Shown piece after piece: positions 32,124-42,070 of a DNA stretch of 64,000 bases. The position numbers and the translations under genes were made by a program. Position 1 is the first letter of the stretch; each line of letters begins with the position of its first letter. Source of the stretch: Deefgea tanakiae (lineage in GTDB: Bacteria; Pseudomonadota; Gammaproteobacteria; Burkholderiales; Chitinibacteraceae); assembly GCF_019665765.1 (NCBI RefSeq), contig NZ_CP081150.1:1240001-1304000 (forward strand), in the 5' to 3' direction. The notes below the pieces were generated by a model. The model searched no databases, was not told where the DNA came from, and worked only from the letters and a program-made list of their open reading frames with translations.

Positions 32124-34514
32124 ATGAATTCAATCTCTCAATTCAGTTATCAAATGGCCGCCGTCCACTTTGGTCGCGTGATGGCACTATTGTGTTGGTG
32201 TTGCTTAGCACCTTTGGGGCTCGTGTTTGGAGCTTGCCAAATGGGCGCGCAAAACATGAGAAAAGTGGTAGGTAATTCACTACGCTGGATTGGACCTGCA
32301 CAGGGTCAGGCGATGGGCTTGTGTTCGACTTGGCGTCTACATGTACGGATGGCGCTGCCTTTGGGTGATGAGGTCGACTGTGATCAGGCCGACGCTATGC
32401 AAAGAGGCTGGCGCTACGATGCGGCTTTGCTAGTGCGCTATGGGGCTAGTCTATTGATCGGTCGCGCGGCACGCCAAAGTGACGCTCGCTGGCCCTTGTT
32501 AAACTTATGGCTCGACAATCTGCGTCAAACCGAAGTGATTGAGCAATTACAGCAATGGCAGGGCGATGGTCAATTTCATCGCATCGCATTTGTGAATCCA
32601 CATTGCGCCAATTTAGCCAGCCAAAACCCACGCTATCGCGGCATGCTCAATGCTGCGGATTTGTTATTACCAGATGGCAGTGGTGTGCTGTTGGCCAGTC
32701 GGATGTTGGGGACGCCTTTAAAAGAAAATACCAATGGGACGGATCTGTTTCCGGTGTTGTGCCGATATTGGCAACAACAGAAGGCTAGGGTGTATTTATT
32801 AGGCGCTCATCGTGGCGTTGCAGGCCGAATGGCAGAACAATTACTTTGGGAATACCCTGGGTTGCATATTGCTGGAAGCCAACATGGTTACTTTGCAGAA
32901 GAAGATACCCCCAATATTATTCAAAAAATACGCGATACCCATCCTGATGTTTTATTAGTGGCAATGGGCGTACCTAAGCAAGATATGTGGATTGCTGAAC
33001 ATTTAGCGCAATTACAAACGCCGGTGGCGATGGGCGTGGGCGGCTTATTTGATTTTTATTCAGGACGGATTTCACGTGCGCCAGTTTGGTTGCGCGAAAT
33101 TGGTATGGAGTGGAGCTGGCGTTTAATCCAAGAACCACGCCGGATGTGGCAGCGTTATTTGGTGGGGAATTTTACTTTTCTTGCTCGTGTAGTTCGGCAG
33201 CGTTGTCGGTTTGCGTATAGTGCTCATCCTGTCTTATCGGTGCCATCAGTCGCGGCCGAACACCCTGATCAGGTGCACGGGGTGTTACTCGCGGAAATGA
33301 ATGTATGGCCGCAGCAGAGTGAAATGTCGACTTTATTTTTGCCATTGCTAGGGCAAACTTTGTTAGAGCGTACCGTCATACGGATGGTTGAGCAGGGGGT
33401 CCAACAATTGCATGTGATGGTTGATCTAGCTCATGCTGGTATTGAGGCTTTACTCGGGCAAGGTAGTCGATGGGGGATTCAGATTCACTATCACCTTTTG
33501 GGTGCGAATCAGCCTTTGAATAAACGTTTAAGTCACTTGCCGCTAGCAGGCTCAGTATGGGTGGTGGCGCCTGGTTGTTTGCCTGATGAGCCATTGGCAT
33601 CCGACATCAGTGCGCAATGGCAACTAGCCGATGGGACTTGGTCGGGTTGGGCGCTGTGTTTGGCCGATATTTTTCGCAATCCGCCATCGTCATCTCTTGC
33701 TCTGCCAAATAATGCCTTGGTGTTTGAAGGTCTTGGCTTGCGCAGCCCTGCAGAGTTTCTTGCTGCACAAGCGAAGCTTTTGAAGCACGAGCCAAACTAT
33801 GTGCCTGGCTATGCAGAAGAAGGACGTGATATTTGGCTCGCTCCAAATGTATTGATTGAGGAGGGCGCCATTTTGCAAGGACCTTTATTGATTGGCCCAG
33901 ACTGCATCATCCGGAAAGGGGTCGAGCTGGGGCCAAATTGTGTCTTGGCCAGCGGCTGCGTCTTGGATAAAGAGGTTTCAGCTGAGAACACGCTCTTTTT
34001 GCCGGATAGTTTGATTGGGCAAGGTCTGTTGCTGAAGAATTGCATCGTTGGGCGTGGTCAAATCTACTGGGTTGAATCCAAGCTCAATTTGCAATTGGCT
34101 GCTGATGACTGCTTAGTCCAATCCTTAGCCGCGCCTATCGTTAAGGCCGATTTCATCGAGCGACTACAGGCGGCGCTGCTCTGGCTGTGGCTAGGACTAC
34201 AACGTCGTCAATTGGATCCCAAACGGCAGCATATTTTGTCGCAACGTTTGAAAGAAGTCTGCTTGGGAACTCGGCATCTGATTGGCTTACCCGAGTTTGA
34301 TCCAAATACCAACCAGGAGTGGTTGCGTACGGTGCAAAATTTACGTTTAGGTGCTTTGCGTTTATCAGAGCTACAAATCCCAATGTTTCCTTCACCACAG
34401 ATTAGTCGCGACGAACAAGCTTATTTGCTGGATTTGTATGGCGCAGCAGTACCGCAACGTTTCCACTGGTCGCATTTGTCGCATTTACGCATGAGTCTAA
34501 TAAGGACAAGCTAG
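32124..34514 (+). CDS. Three-part fusion: WecG/TagA glycosyltransferase, degenerate nucleotidyltransferase, beta-helix
   Basis: 796 residues from ATG 32124 (GGAGG before it; an earlier frame start overlaps the previous gene). Residues 1-140 are partly hydrophobic and unrecognised. About 150-365 is a WecG/TagA/CpsF glycosyltransferase: FVNPHCANL, LLLPDGSGVLLASRMLG, NGTDLFP, YLLGAHRGVA, MGVPKQDMWIA and MGVGGLFDFYSG. About 395-540 looks like a nucleotidyltransferase lacking the G-x-G-T-R loop (LLAEMNVWPQQSEMSTLFLP, PLLGQTLLERTVI). About 575-640 is a hexapeptide beta-helix, then a helical tail. WecG-type enzymes add the second sugar, an N-acetylmannosamine or similar. The middle part resembles a dead copy of the 27517 pyrophosphorylase family. 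Confidence 0.82.
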   Translation: MNSISQFSYQMAAVHFGRVMALLCWCCLAPLGLVFGACQMGAQNMRKVVGNSLRWIGPAQGQAMGLCSTWRLHVRMALPLGDEVDCDQADAMQRGWRYDAALLVRYGASLLIGRAARQSDARWPLLNLWLDNLRQTEVIEQLQQWQGDGQFHRIAFVNPHCANLASQNPRYRGMLNAADLLLPDGSGVLLASRMLGTPLKENTNGTDLFPVLCRYWQQQKARVYLLGAHRGVAGRMAEQLLWEYPGLHIAGSQHGYFAEEDTPNIIQKIRDTHPDVLLVAMGVPKQDMWIAEHLAQLQTPVAMGVGGLFDFYSGRISRAPVWLREIGMEWSWRLIQEPRRMWQRYLVGNFTFLARVVRQRCRFAYSAHPVLSVPSVAAEHPDQVHGVLLAEMNVWPQQSEMSTLFLPLLGQTLLERTVIRMVEQGVQQLHVMVDLAHAGIEALLGQGSRWGIQIHYHLLGANQPLNKRLSHLPLAGSVWVVAPGCLPDEPLASDISAQWQLADGTWSGWALCLADIFRNPPSSSLALPNNALVFEGLGLRSPAEFLAAQAKLLKHEPNYVPGYAEEGRDIWLAPNVLIEEGAILQGPLLIGPDCIIRKGVELGPNCVLASGCVLDKEVSAENTLFLPDSLIGQGLLLKNCIVGRGQIYWVESKLNLQLAADDCLVQSLAAPIVKADFIERLQAALLWLWLGLQRRQLDPKRQHILSQRLKEVCLGTRHLIGLPEFDPNTNQEWLRTVQNLRLGALRLSELQIPMFPSPQISRDEQAYLLDLYGAAVPQRFHWSHLSHLRMSLIRTS

Positions 34515-34607
34515 TGACATTATCGTGATTTGAATTTGCAATTTGGCCATCATTGGGTCGATTGCGCTGCTGATAATAGAGTTAATTCTTCTTGTCGGAG
34601 TCAGATC

Positions 34608-35648
34608 ATGCGCCATCTTCTTTATATTCTACATAGTGGCCAACTCTACGGTACTGAACGTATGGCCATGGCGACTTTGAAACAGTTAGCTAACAGCGGT
34701 ATACCCGTCTTGTTCGCGCCTGATGGACCTGTGCATCAAGAAGCAAAACGGCAGGGCATGCAAAGTCATGTTTTTCACAATAAGTGGTCATTGGTACGCG
34801 TGTTATGGCCTTACCTAAGTGAAAAAGGGAATGTCTTGTTTACGACCGCTGTGACCCAATCGCTTATTGCTTTGCTACTGAGTAAATTGCGTGGCATCGA
34901 CTTACCACAGTTGCACATTGTTCATGGCGGCACCGATGAGCGTCTTAGTTATGCGCGCAAACATTGGCTGCAACATCTTGGCTTGCCTTTGGTTGCGGTT
35001 TCCGAATTTGTTCGAGAGCGATTGCTTGCCCATCATTGTTCGGCGCAAGGCGTTAATGTAATCGAGAATTTTCTAATCGGTAATCTACCTCAGCGCACTC
35101 CCTTTCAGCACCCAGGGATTCGTCATGTGGCATTGGTCAGCCGGATTGATCCGATCAAGGAAGTCGGCGTTGCGATTGAAGCTTGGCGCTTGCCGGGCAG
35201 TTTGGATATGCCGCATTTGTTGGTGATGGGGACTGGATGGCAGAGTCAGGAGCTGGTTGGCTTAAGCGCAATGAATGAACGTATTCGTTGGTTTGGCTTT
35301 GTGAAGTATCCGGCTGAAATCATGACAGAATGTGATCTTTACGTGCATACCTGCCCGTGTGAGCCGTTTGGGCTTGCTATTTTAGAGGCTATGGCAATTG
35401 GCTTGCCGGTCTTGGTGCCTGATCAAGGGGGGGCTGCATCCTTGGTTGAGGATGGGGTAACTGGATTTCATTTTCGCGCCAGTGATCCACACGATTTACA
35501 AAGGCAGATTCGTCGAATTAACGCACTACCTTGCGCTACGCTCAATGCAATCGTCGCTGCGGCACGGCAACAACTTACTGAGCGATTTTCAGCAGAGGCT
35601 CGGATTGGTGACTATGCTCGCTTGCTGAATTTATCGGAGTCGGTTTGA
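34608..35648 (+). CDS. Glycosyltransferase family 4
   Basis: 346 residues from ATG 34608 with CGGAG six to ten bases upstream; the frame is open 78 bases earlier, but without a ribosome site. GT-B fold: YILHSGQLYGTERMA opens the acceptor domain, HIVHGGTDERL and AVSEFVRERL follow, and the donor domain has VSRIDPIKEVGVAIEA and the E-x7-E motif CEPFGLAILEAMAIG. It is probably a cytoplasmic enzyme adding one sugar of the repeat. Its stop TGA shares its last base with the next start (TGATG). No specificity can be read. Confidence 0.85.
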   Translation: MRHLLYILHSGQLYGTERMAMATLKQLANSGIPVLFAPDGPVHQEAKRQGMQSHVFHNKWSLVRVLWPYLSEKGNVLFTTAVTQSLIALLLSKLRGIDLPQLHIVHGGTDERLSYARKHWLQHLGLPLVAVSEFVRERLLAHHCSAQGVNVIENFLIGNLPQRTPFQHPGIRHVALVSRIDPIKEVGVAIEAWRLPGSLDMPHLLVMGTGWQSQELVGLSAMNERIRWFGFVKYPAEIMTECDLYVHTCPCEPFGLAILEAMAIGLPVLVPDQGGAASLVEDGVTGFHFRASDPHDLQRQIRRINALPCATLNAIVAAARQQLTERFSAEARIGDYARLLNLSESV

Positions 35649-36652
35649 TGTCTAGCCTATTGAGGTCAAATTCCAGTCTTATTTCAGTCGTTGTGATTGG
35701 TCGTAATGAGGGCGAGCGTTTAGTTCGTTGCTTTGAATCAATCGCGGCGTGTGCCTGGCCAAATCTAGAGCTGATCTATGTCGACTCAGGGTCAACAGAC
35801 CAAAGCATGGTTGCGGCACAGGGCGCCGGAGCCTTGGTGTTGCAATCTTTTGAGCGGGGCGCTGCCGCCGCTCGAAATGTGGGTTGGCAAGCGAGTAAGG
35901 CTAACTGGGTGTTGTTCTTAGATGGCGATACCGTGCTAGAGCCCGATTATTTAGGCAAAGCCTTTGCCGCGATGCAATCAGATCCGGATGTGGTGTGCGT
36001 TTGGGGGCATCGCCGTGAGTTAAACCCCTTGCAATCGATTTATGTGCGTGTGCTAGATTTGGATTGGTGCTATCGGCCAGGGCAAACATCGTTTTGTGGT
36101 GGCGATGCGCTCTTTTATCGTCCAGCTTTAGTTGCGGTAGGGGGCTTTGACGCAGGGATGCTGGCCGGAGAAGAGCCAGAGTTGTGTCATCGTTTGCGAC
36201 AAAATGGAGGTACGATTTTGCACATTGATCAGGCAATGACAAGGCATGATTTAGCGATCACCCATTTTGCGCAGTATTGGCAGCGCGCAGTGCGTGCGGG
36301 TTACGCCTATCTAGCGGTGAGCCAGCAGAGTCAGTCTTTTTGGCAAGTAGAGGTACGGCATAACCTGAGGCAGACATTGATTATTGTGGTGTTAATCACC
36401 TTGAGTTTGTTATTGGCCACATTGCAAAGCACGCTGTTTTTTTTGCCGCCTATGGTGTTGCTTGGTTTGATGATGCGCAGCGCATGGCGCGCCCGCTGGC
36501 GCTCTCGTAATGTGCTTTCCCTATTTTTGTATGGCGTACACAGTTGGTTTGAGCAACTGCCTGTGAGCTGGGGGATTTTGCGTTGTTGGTGTGATTTACG
36601 CCAACAAAAAACGGCCCCCTTGATTGAGTACAAAACTAGCCAAGGAGATTGA
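35648..36652 (+). CDS. Membrane glycosyltransferase family 2
   Basis: 334 residues from ATG 35648, overlapping the previous stop by one base. GT-A motifs: [37 protein letters not shown] (metal-binding DGD) and [13 protein letters not shown]. Two hydrophobic segments near the C-terminus (about 238-280, [20 protein letters not shown]) anchor it. The pattern matches the ExoA/WcaA-like group of polysaccharide enzymes. Its TGA overlaps the acyltransferase ATG. The donor is not predictable. Confidence 0.85.
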   Translation: MSSLLRSNSSLISVVVIGRNEGERLVRCFESIAACAWPNLELIYVDSGSTDQSMVAAQGAGALVLQSFERGAAAARNVGWQASKANWVLFLDGDTVLEPDYLGKAFAAMQSDPDVVCVWGHRRELNPLQSIYVRVLDLDWCYRPGQTSFCGGDALFYRPALVAVGGFDAGMLAGEEPELCHRLRQNGGTILHIDQAMTRHDLAITHFAQYWQRAVRAGYAYLAVSQQSQSFWQVEVRHNLRQTLIIVVLITLSLLLATLQSTLFFLPPMVLLGLMMRSAWRARWRSRNVLSLFLYGVHSWFEQLPVSWGILRCWCDLRQQKTAPLIEYKTSQGD

Positions 36653-37242
36653 TGATGAAACTACTTTTACTTCATTGTTGCCGCCCTTGGCTGGGGATGC
36701 TTTTACAAGCTGCACAGCGTCTCTATCAAGGCTGGTGCTGGTTGGCCTTGGCGGTGCGAATCCCTTTACCAGCGAGCTGCATTGTCTTGGGCGCAGTTGA
36801 GTTGCATGGAACGCAGCGAGTTTCAATCGGGGAGCGTGGTTTCTTTTATCCAGGGTTGTATTTTGAAACGCAAAACGATGCGCAAATCATAATTGGAGAT
36901 TCAGTAGTGATTTCTCGTGGCGTGCATATTGTTGCGCATCAGGCTGTACGAATTGGGGTAGGAAGTATGATTGGCGAGTATTGCAGTGTGCGCGATGCCA
37001 ACCATTGCCGCGTCCAAGGTGAGCCGATTCGTGAGTCAGGGTTTAGTGCTGCGCCGATTGAAATTGGGAGTGAGGTGTGGATAGGGCGTGGCGCAGTGAT
37101 TTTGGCGGGAGTGCGCATTGGTGATGGTGCTACAGTGGCCGCCAATGCTGTCGTGACCCAAGATGTGGCGGCAGGCTCGACCGTGGGCGGTGTGCCCGCT
37201 CGACCGCTGATTTCTCATCGCAAACAGGAGATGAAATCATGA
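36652..37242 (+). CDS. Hexapeptide-repeat O-acyltransferase
   Basis: About 196 residues from ATG 36652, with AGGAG just before it; ATG 36655 is equally possible. N-terminal helical part, then a left-handed beta-helix: [50 protein letters not shown], then [28 protein letters not shown] and VGGVPARPL. The active-site His is probably in DANHCRV. It is like WcaF/WbbJ acetyltransferases. This is the third acyltransferase of the locus (with 13963 and 16760), so the polymer is likely to be multiply acetylated. The stop overlaps the next start by 4 bases. Confidence 0.82.
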   Translation: MMKLLLLHCCRPWLGMLLQAAQRLYQGWCWLALAVRIPLPASCIVLGAVELHGTQRVSIGERGFFYPGLYFETQNDAQIIIGDSVVISRGVHIVAHQAVRIGVGSMIGEYCSVRDANHCRVQGEPIRESGFSAAPIEIGSEVWIGRGAVILAGVRIGDGATVAANAVVTQDVAAGSTVGGVPARPLISHRKQEMKS

Positions 37243-38546
37243 ATCGTCAGTTATTGATGGTGGCTTACCAATGCGGCTCTGATATGGGCTCGGTATCGCA
37301 AATTGGCTGGGAATGGTATCAGGGTATGTCGTTGCGTCGCCCTGTGACTTTGATTACGCATTCGCGAAATCAATCCGCCTTGGCTGCGATGGGCGTGTCA
37401 GGGCCAGATGTTCATCTTATCGATACGGAATGGTTGGCTGGGCCTTTGTATCGGCTAGCTTGTCGGCTCTTTCCTGGGCGGGAACATGCGATTTTTTTAT
37501 TAAGTTCGCTCGATTATTTTTTATTTGATCGTTTAGCTTTACGTTTGGCGCGGCGGCTTCGGCGTCAAGGTCAAGATTGGGGGGCGGTCCATGTCCCAAC
37601 GCCAGTGAGTTCTGCTGCGGGGAGCTGTTTAGATCAATTGGGATTGCCATTGTTGCGTGGCCCGTTAAATTGCGGTCTAGGTAATCCGAAGGGATTCGAT
37701 AGTATTTTACAACAAGAGTCGCAATGGCTAAATCACGGGCGTCGCCTCGGGCAGTGGTGGTCAGCATGGCTTGAGCGGCATAGTCCATTACGAATTACGC
37801 TGACGGCAACCCAAGCGACACGCAAGGCGTTACCTTTGGCGCAGCAAACACAAAGCCGCATGTTGCTTGAAAATGGCATTGACCCGAGTCGATTTGTGCC
37901 AACGCCTTATCCCGCGCCAGCCAATGCAAATAATCCATTAAAAATTTTATTTGTAGGGCGGATGTTGGCAGTGAAGGGGGTTGGGTTTTTATTGCAAGCA
38001 GTGGCAAGATTAATTCAGCAAGATGGCATTCCTGTTGAATTAACGTTGGCGGGAGACGGCGGTAAGCTCGCCGATTTCAAAGCGCAGGCTGCTGATTTGC
38101 ATGTTGAGGCCCACTGCCAATTTTTAGGGAATGTCGCTTTGGCTGAAGTGCCTACATTAATGCAGGCGTGTCATGTTTTTTGTCTGCCTTCCGTTCGTGA
38201 GTCAGGGGGGGCTGTGTTACTCGAGGCGATGGCCTCGGCGCGACCCGTAATTGCATTTAATTTTGGAGGCCCCGCGGAGCTAGTAACCCCTGATGTCGGG
38301 ACTTTGCTCGACGCAGATGCGCCGAGCGCCTTGATTGAGCAGCTGTATATTGCATTGCGAGATTGCTATCAGTCGCCCCAGTGTTGGCTTGAAATGGGGT
38401 TGCGAGGTGCCGAGCGTTTACATCAGCCACATGCATTGGGTTTTACATGGTCAGATAAGTTTGATGCTGCAGAGCAAATGTATGCTGAGTTGTCTGAATC
38501 TCTTCAGTCGCCACTCGAACTCAACCCAAGTACGCATCACGCCTAG
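37239..38546 (+). CDS. Glycosyltransferase family 4
   Basis: 435 residues, ATGA-coupled to the acyltransferase. GT-B fold: [20 protein letters not shown] opens the N-terminal domain with a glycine-rich acceptor loop; the donor domain has [33 protein letters not shown] and E-x7-E in [13 protein letters not shown], followed by [12 protein letters not shown]. Unusually long for the family because of the N-terminal part. The enzyme is soluble, probably bound to the membrane surface. Function is transfer of one sugar within the repeat. The next gene starts 6 bases later. Confidence 0.85.
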   Translation: MNRQLLMVAYQCGSDMGSVSQIGWEWYQGMSLRRPVTLITHSRNQSALAAMGVSGPDVHLIDTEWLAGPLYRLACRLFPGREHAIFLLSSLDYFLFDRLALRLARRLRRQGQDWGAVHVPTPVSSAAGSCLDQLGLPLLRGPLNCGLGNPKGFDSILQQESQWLNHGRRLGQWWSAWLERHSPLRITLTATQATRKALPLAQQTQSRMLLENGIDPSRFVPTPYPAPANANNPLKILFVGRMLAVKGVGFLLQAVARLIQQDGIPVELTLAGDGGKLADFKAQAADLHVEAHCQFLGNVALAEVPTLMQACHVFCLPSVRESGGAVLLEAMASARPVIAFNFGGPAELVTPDVGTLLDADAPSALIEQLYIALRDCYQSPQCWLEMGLRGAERLHQPHALGFTWSDKFDAAEQMYAELSESLQSPLELNPSTHHA

Positions 38547-38552
38547 GTGAAT

Positions 38553-40685
38553 ATGATGTGGCGCTTTTGGCTGAGTCTAATTTTTGTCGCAAATATGAGC
38601 TTGGCTGCTACTTTGAGTTTAAAGCCATATCAACCCTTATCAAATGAATCGCTGCCTCGATTTGGTCTGAATTTAGGTGGTCCATCGTATTGGGGGGCTG
38701 AGCAATTGCGAGCCAATATTGTGAGAAACCCTGGTTTTGAGCCCTTATTAGATCGCTCTTTGGTGATTGTCGATCGTATGGATGGGCGTCAAATTACCGA
38801 CCGAGATGCATGGGTTGCACGTCCAGATGGATTTTGGATTGGTGGGCAATTCCAAGTATTAACAGGGGCTCAAGCAGGAAAGTCAGGTCGTATTCGTGAT
38901 TATCGGCGTAATGCAGCGGGGCCTGGCTTATTTTGGCTCGATGACGATTTAAACCGTGTGCAAATTGGCGATGCGATTAGTGTTGAGAAAACGGGAAAAT
39001 TGGCGGGTGTACCCCAATGGTGGCCAGAAGGTCGCGCAAGTTTAGTCGCCGCCGCATCACCATCGGGGGGACAGTACGCTTTGCGATTGCAGTCGAGTAG
39101 CGCGCAAACGGCTCGCGTTTCTAGCTATTTTGATACGCTGGGTGGTTCGGCGGGTCGTTTGTTACCGGTGATTGGCGAGTGGCAGTTGAGTTTTCGCGTG
39201 AGAATGCCACGTACTGGTGCGAAGTTAGTCGTACGCTTTGCACGGGATGGTGCTGAACCATTTGTTTCGAAATCATTTACGCCAACACCAGACTGGCAAA
39301 CTATTCATTTAACTTGGCAGGGTAGTGAGGCGCTAATTGCCAAAGCGGCGCCACTGTCTTTGTCGCTAAGCAGCGAAGGTGATGGTGAAATTTGGCTGGA
39401 TGATGTTTATTTGGGTGAAGCTCCTACGCAGGTCGGCGGTTTTCGCCGAGCAGTGGTAGAGAGCTTAAAGGCGCTTAAGCCCGGATATCTTCGCGATTGG
39501 CAAGGCCAGTTAGGGGACCGGGTACTAAATCGCTTTGCCAGCGAGCTTGTGCGGCAGCCCATTCGTTATCGCGTTGGGGATAGTGAGAGTTTTTTTGCCT
39601 ACAGTATTCCCGAGTTGTTTGCTTTATGTGCTCAAGTACAAGCTTCGCCTTGGGTGATTGGTTCACCTACATGGTCGGCTGCTGAGTGGCAGGAGTTTGG
39701 GCGGATGTTAAGAGTTGCAGCGGATCAACAGAAATTAACGGAGGTGGTACTGGAATTTGGCAACGAAAATTGGAATGCCATATTTCGCCCGGCAGGCTTA
39801 ACTAATGTAAACCAGCATCGTGAAGCTGCAGATCGTGCTTTTGCTGCCGCCAAACGTGGGTTTGGCGCAGGGCGAAGTTTGATTACGGTGGTGAATGCAC
39901 CTTTTTTATGGCCGGATAGTCCGGGCCCAATTCTAGCTTCGACCCAAGCTGACCGAGTCGCCGTTGCGCCCTATTTCTTTTACGAGGTACAAGCGAAAGA
40001 TTCGTTGCAAGTTAATCGCCGTAAAGCATTGCAAAGTCAGAGCGATGTACTCAATAAACAACAGCAGCGGACCGTGGCTTCAGGAAAAAAATTAGCTATC
40101 TATGAGGTCAACTTTCATTCAACACTGGGTAATGCTTCTGCAAAAGAGCGCAACCAAGTATTGACCACATCGATATCCGGTGTGGCTTTGGCAAGACATT
40201 TGTTGGATGCAACCCTGGTAGGGGTCAGAGAGCAGGCCGTGTACAGTTTGGCGGGATTTAGCTTTAAATTAAATGATGGCCTAGGCGATGTGGCTTTGTT
40301 TGGTATTAGCCGAGATTTGTCGGTGGCTCAACGTTTTCGCCCGACTGGCATGGCGCTTGCCATGCTTAATGATGTGGCTGGTGGCCAGCCTTGGCGGTAT
40401 CAATGTCAGGGAGATGCAGAGGTGTGTAGCCAATTTGTCGTTTTGGGGTTTTCTGATACTCCCCAGTCACCTACACGTGTTGCTATTGTTAATGCTACAA
40501 CACAGTCGCACTCGGTGCAGTTTCCTTGTCGTGTTGTAATGCAGTGGCGTATGTTGGATGGCCGCCAGTCGGGTGATAACGAGGGTGAACAAGAAAAGGT
40601 CACTGAATTAAAAGGACAAAGCGCTTGCCGTCAAGGGTTGGCTAGCGTTCAAGTTCCAGCAGAAAGTCTGTTGGTCGCAAAATAG
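38553..40685 (+). CDS. Secreted glycoside-hydrolase-like protein of the polysaccharide locus
   Basis: 710 residues from ATG 38553 (AGGTGA before it). Signal peptide to about residue 20. About 20-290 is beta-rich and ends with a carbohydrate-binding-module-like part (LPVIGEWQLSFRVRMPR, DWQTIHLTW, EIWLDDVYLGE), and about 300-640 looks like a TIM-barrel hydrolase: KPGYLRDWQGQ, VLEFGNENWN (the G-N-E acid/base motif of clan GH-A families such as GH51), then VAPYFFYEV and AIYEVNFHST, a likely nucleophile Glu. Such enzymes in polysaccharide loci trim or release the polymer in the periplasm. The exact GH family is not clear to me. It is followed 11 bases later by the Wzy-like gene. Confidence 0.68.
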   Translation: MMWRFWLSLIFVANMSLAATLSLKPYQPLSNESLPRFGLNLGGPSYWGAEQLRANIVRNPGFEPLLDRSLVIVDRMDGRQITDRDAWVARPDGFWIGGQFQVLTGAQAGKSGRIRDYRRNAAGPGLFWLDDDLNRVQIGDAISVEKTGKLAGVPQWWPEGRASLVAAASPSGGQYALRLQSSSAQTARVSSYFDTLGGSAGRLLPVIGEWQLSFRVRMPRTGAKLVVRFARDGAEPFVSKSFTPTPDWQTIHLTWQGSEALIAKAAPLSLSLSSEGDGEIWLDDVYLGEAPTQVGGFRRAVVESLKALKPGYLRDWQGQLGDRVLNRFASELVRQPIRYRVGDSESFFAYSIPELFALCAQVQASPWVIGSPTWSAAEWQEFGRMLRVAADQQKLTEVVLEFGNENWNAIFRPAGLTNVNQHREAADRAFAAAKRGFGAGRSLITVVNAPFLWPDSPGPILASTQADRVAVAPYFFYEVQAKDSLQVNRRKALQSQSDVLNKQQQRTVASGKKLAIYEVNFHSTLGNASAKERNQVLTTSISGVALARHLLDATLVGVREQAVYSLAGFSFKLNDGLGDVALFGISRDLSVAQRFRPTGMALAMLNDVAGGQPWRYQCQGDAEVCSQFVVLGFSDTPQSPTRVAIVNATTQSHSVQFPCRVVMQWRMLDGRQSGDNEGEQEKVTELKGQSACRQGLASVQVPAESLLVAK

Positions 40686-40696
40686 GAAGGCATTAG

Positions 40697-42070
40697 ATGC
40701 AATATGTGGTTTATCTCGCCTTACTCGTGACCACTATATTAGTGTGGCAACACAGCGCAAAACACGCACTTATTCGCGCTTATTTACCGATTTTACTGCT
40801 GTTACCCGATTCATATAGGGCAATGACCCCTGGCCTGCCAGATCCTAGTTTTAATCAAGCTGCTATATTGCCGATTTTTGTGGCGATCATGGTGTCCAAG
40901 TTTAAATATTGGCGTCCATCCATCACCGATGGTTTGGTTTTTGGGTTTGCTTTTTTTGTGGCGTACTCGGAGTACAGCAATGCAGGCTACGCTGAGGCGC
41001 AAAATTTAATGTTTGCCATGCTCACTTCAGTTTTGGCGCCGTATTTTGCTGCTCGTCTGTGTTTGGAGACCCCAATTGATGATGTTGCGACGGCTCGCGT
41101 TTTTGTAGTCTGCTGCGTTATTGTTTCTGCTGTGAGTATCTATCAATTTCGGTTTGGATTGAATCCATGGAGTGTAGTTCTCCAGCCCTTTTTTCCTGGA
41201 CAAGGCACTGGCTGGGTAACAACGTTTCGCTATGGCGTCGCTCGAATTGCAGGCCCGTTTTCTCATGCCATCTTGGCTGGAATTATGCTGGCGATGGCTT
41301 GGCGACTGGCGCGGTGGCTCGAGTGGGGAAAATGTTGGGAGACGCTAGTGCTGCGTATTCCTCTTCCAGGAAAAACATCAAATTGGGTTAATGGCTTGTT
41401 GTTGCTCGGGATTATCATGACCATAGCCCGCGGTCCCTGGCTTGGTGGCGTGGCAGGCGGAGTCATGATGTGGGTGTCGCGTGGAAAAGAACGTGGAAAA
41501 CGCCTCAAGCTAGTGCTGTGTGTTTTTGTCGTGGGGGGGCTGATTGGCCAGGCGATTTTAGATTCTTATCTTGATATCAAGCCCGGTACTGTGATGACCA
41601 TGTCGCAAGAATCGGCGTTGTATCGAAAAGAATTAATGCAAAAATATGAAGCGATTGCTTTAGATCACGCAGCCATCGGCTGGGGGCGCAATACCTGGCC
41701 CAAAGTGGGGGGGATGGAGTCGATTGACAACTATTATTTACTCCTCGCTTTAATGCACGGCATTATTGCTTTGGCTTTTTTAGTATTGCTGATGGCTTGG
41801 ATGGTGGTTCGGTTAGTCATTAAAGGTTTGCGCGAGCCAGCGTCCCCCAACTCTTTAGCATTTACTTTTGCTAGCATTATTGTCATGGTATTTATTTCGC
41901 TGGGCACGGTCTACTTAGGTGAGCAGCCAATGCCCGCGCTTTTTTTTATCATCGGATGGGCTGAGGCCTTGCTAACAAGAGCCCTCACCAAAGTGCCTGC
42001 TTCACCAGTTACTCTAGCCGATAAAACTAACTTGGCAATAAATGGTGGTTTTAGGCATGTGATGCGTTGA
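40697..42070 (+). CDS. O-antigen polymerase/ligase-like membrane protein (Wzy-like)
   Basis: 457 residues with about 10-11 hydrophobic segments. A larger periplasmic loop (about 290-345: PGTVMTMSQESALYRKELMQ, GWGRNTWPKVGG) precedes the last membrane segments, the layout of the Wzy_C/O-antigen ligase family. In a locus with a Wzx-like flippase, Wzc-like protein and Wza, it is most likely the Wzy polymerase that joins repeat units in the periplasm. Such proteins diverge quickly, so only the topology supports this. It is the last gene of the second rightward arm; a 330-base gap follows. Confidence 0.78.
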   Translation: MQYVVYLALLVTTILVWQHSAKHALIRAYLPILLLLPDSYRAMTPGLPDPSFNQAAILPIFVAIMVSKFKYWRPSITDGLVFGFAFFVAYSEYSNAGYAEAQNLMFAMLTSVLAPYFAARLCLETPIDDVATARVFVVCCVIVSAVSIYQFRFGLNPWSVVLQPFFPGQGTGWVTTFRYGVARIAGPFSHAILAGIMLAMAWRLARWLEWGKCWETLVLRIPLPGKTSNWVNGLLLLGIIMTIARGPWLGGVAGGVMMWVSRGKERGKRLKLVLCVFVVGGLIGQAILDSYLDIKPGTVMTMSQESALYRKELMQKYEAIALDHAAIGWGRNTWPKVGGMESIDNYYLLLALMHGIIALAFLVLLMAWMVVRLVIKGLREPASPNSLAFTFASIIVMVFISLGTVYLGEQPMPALFFIIGWAEALLTRALTKVPASPVTLADKTNLAINGGFRHVMR

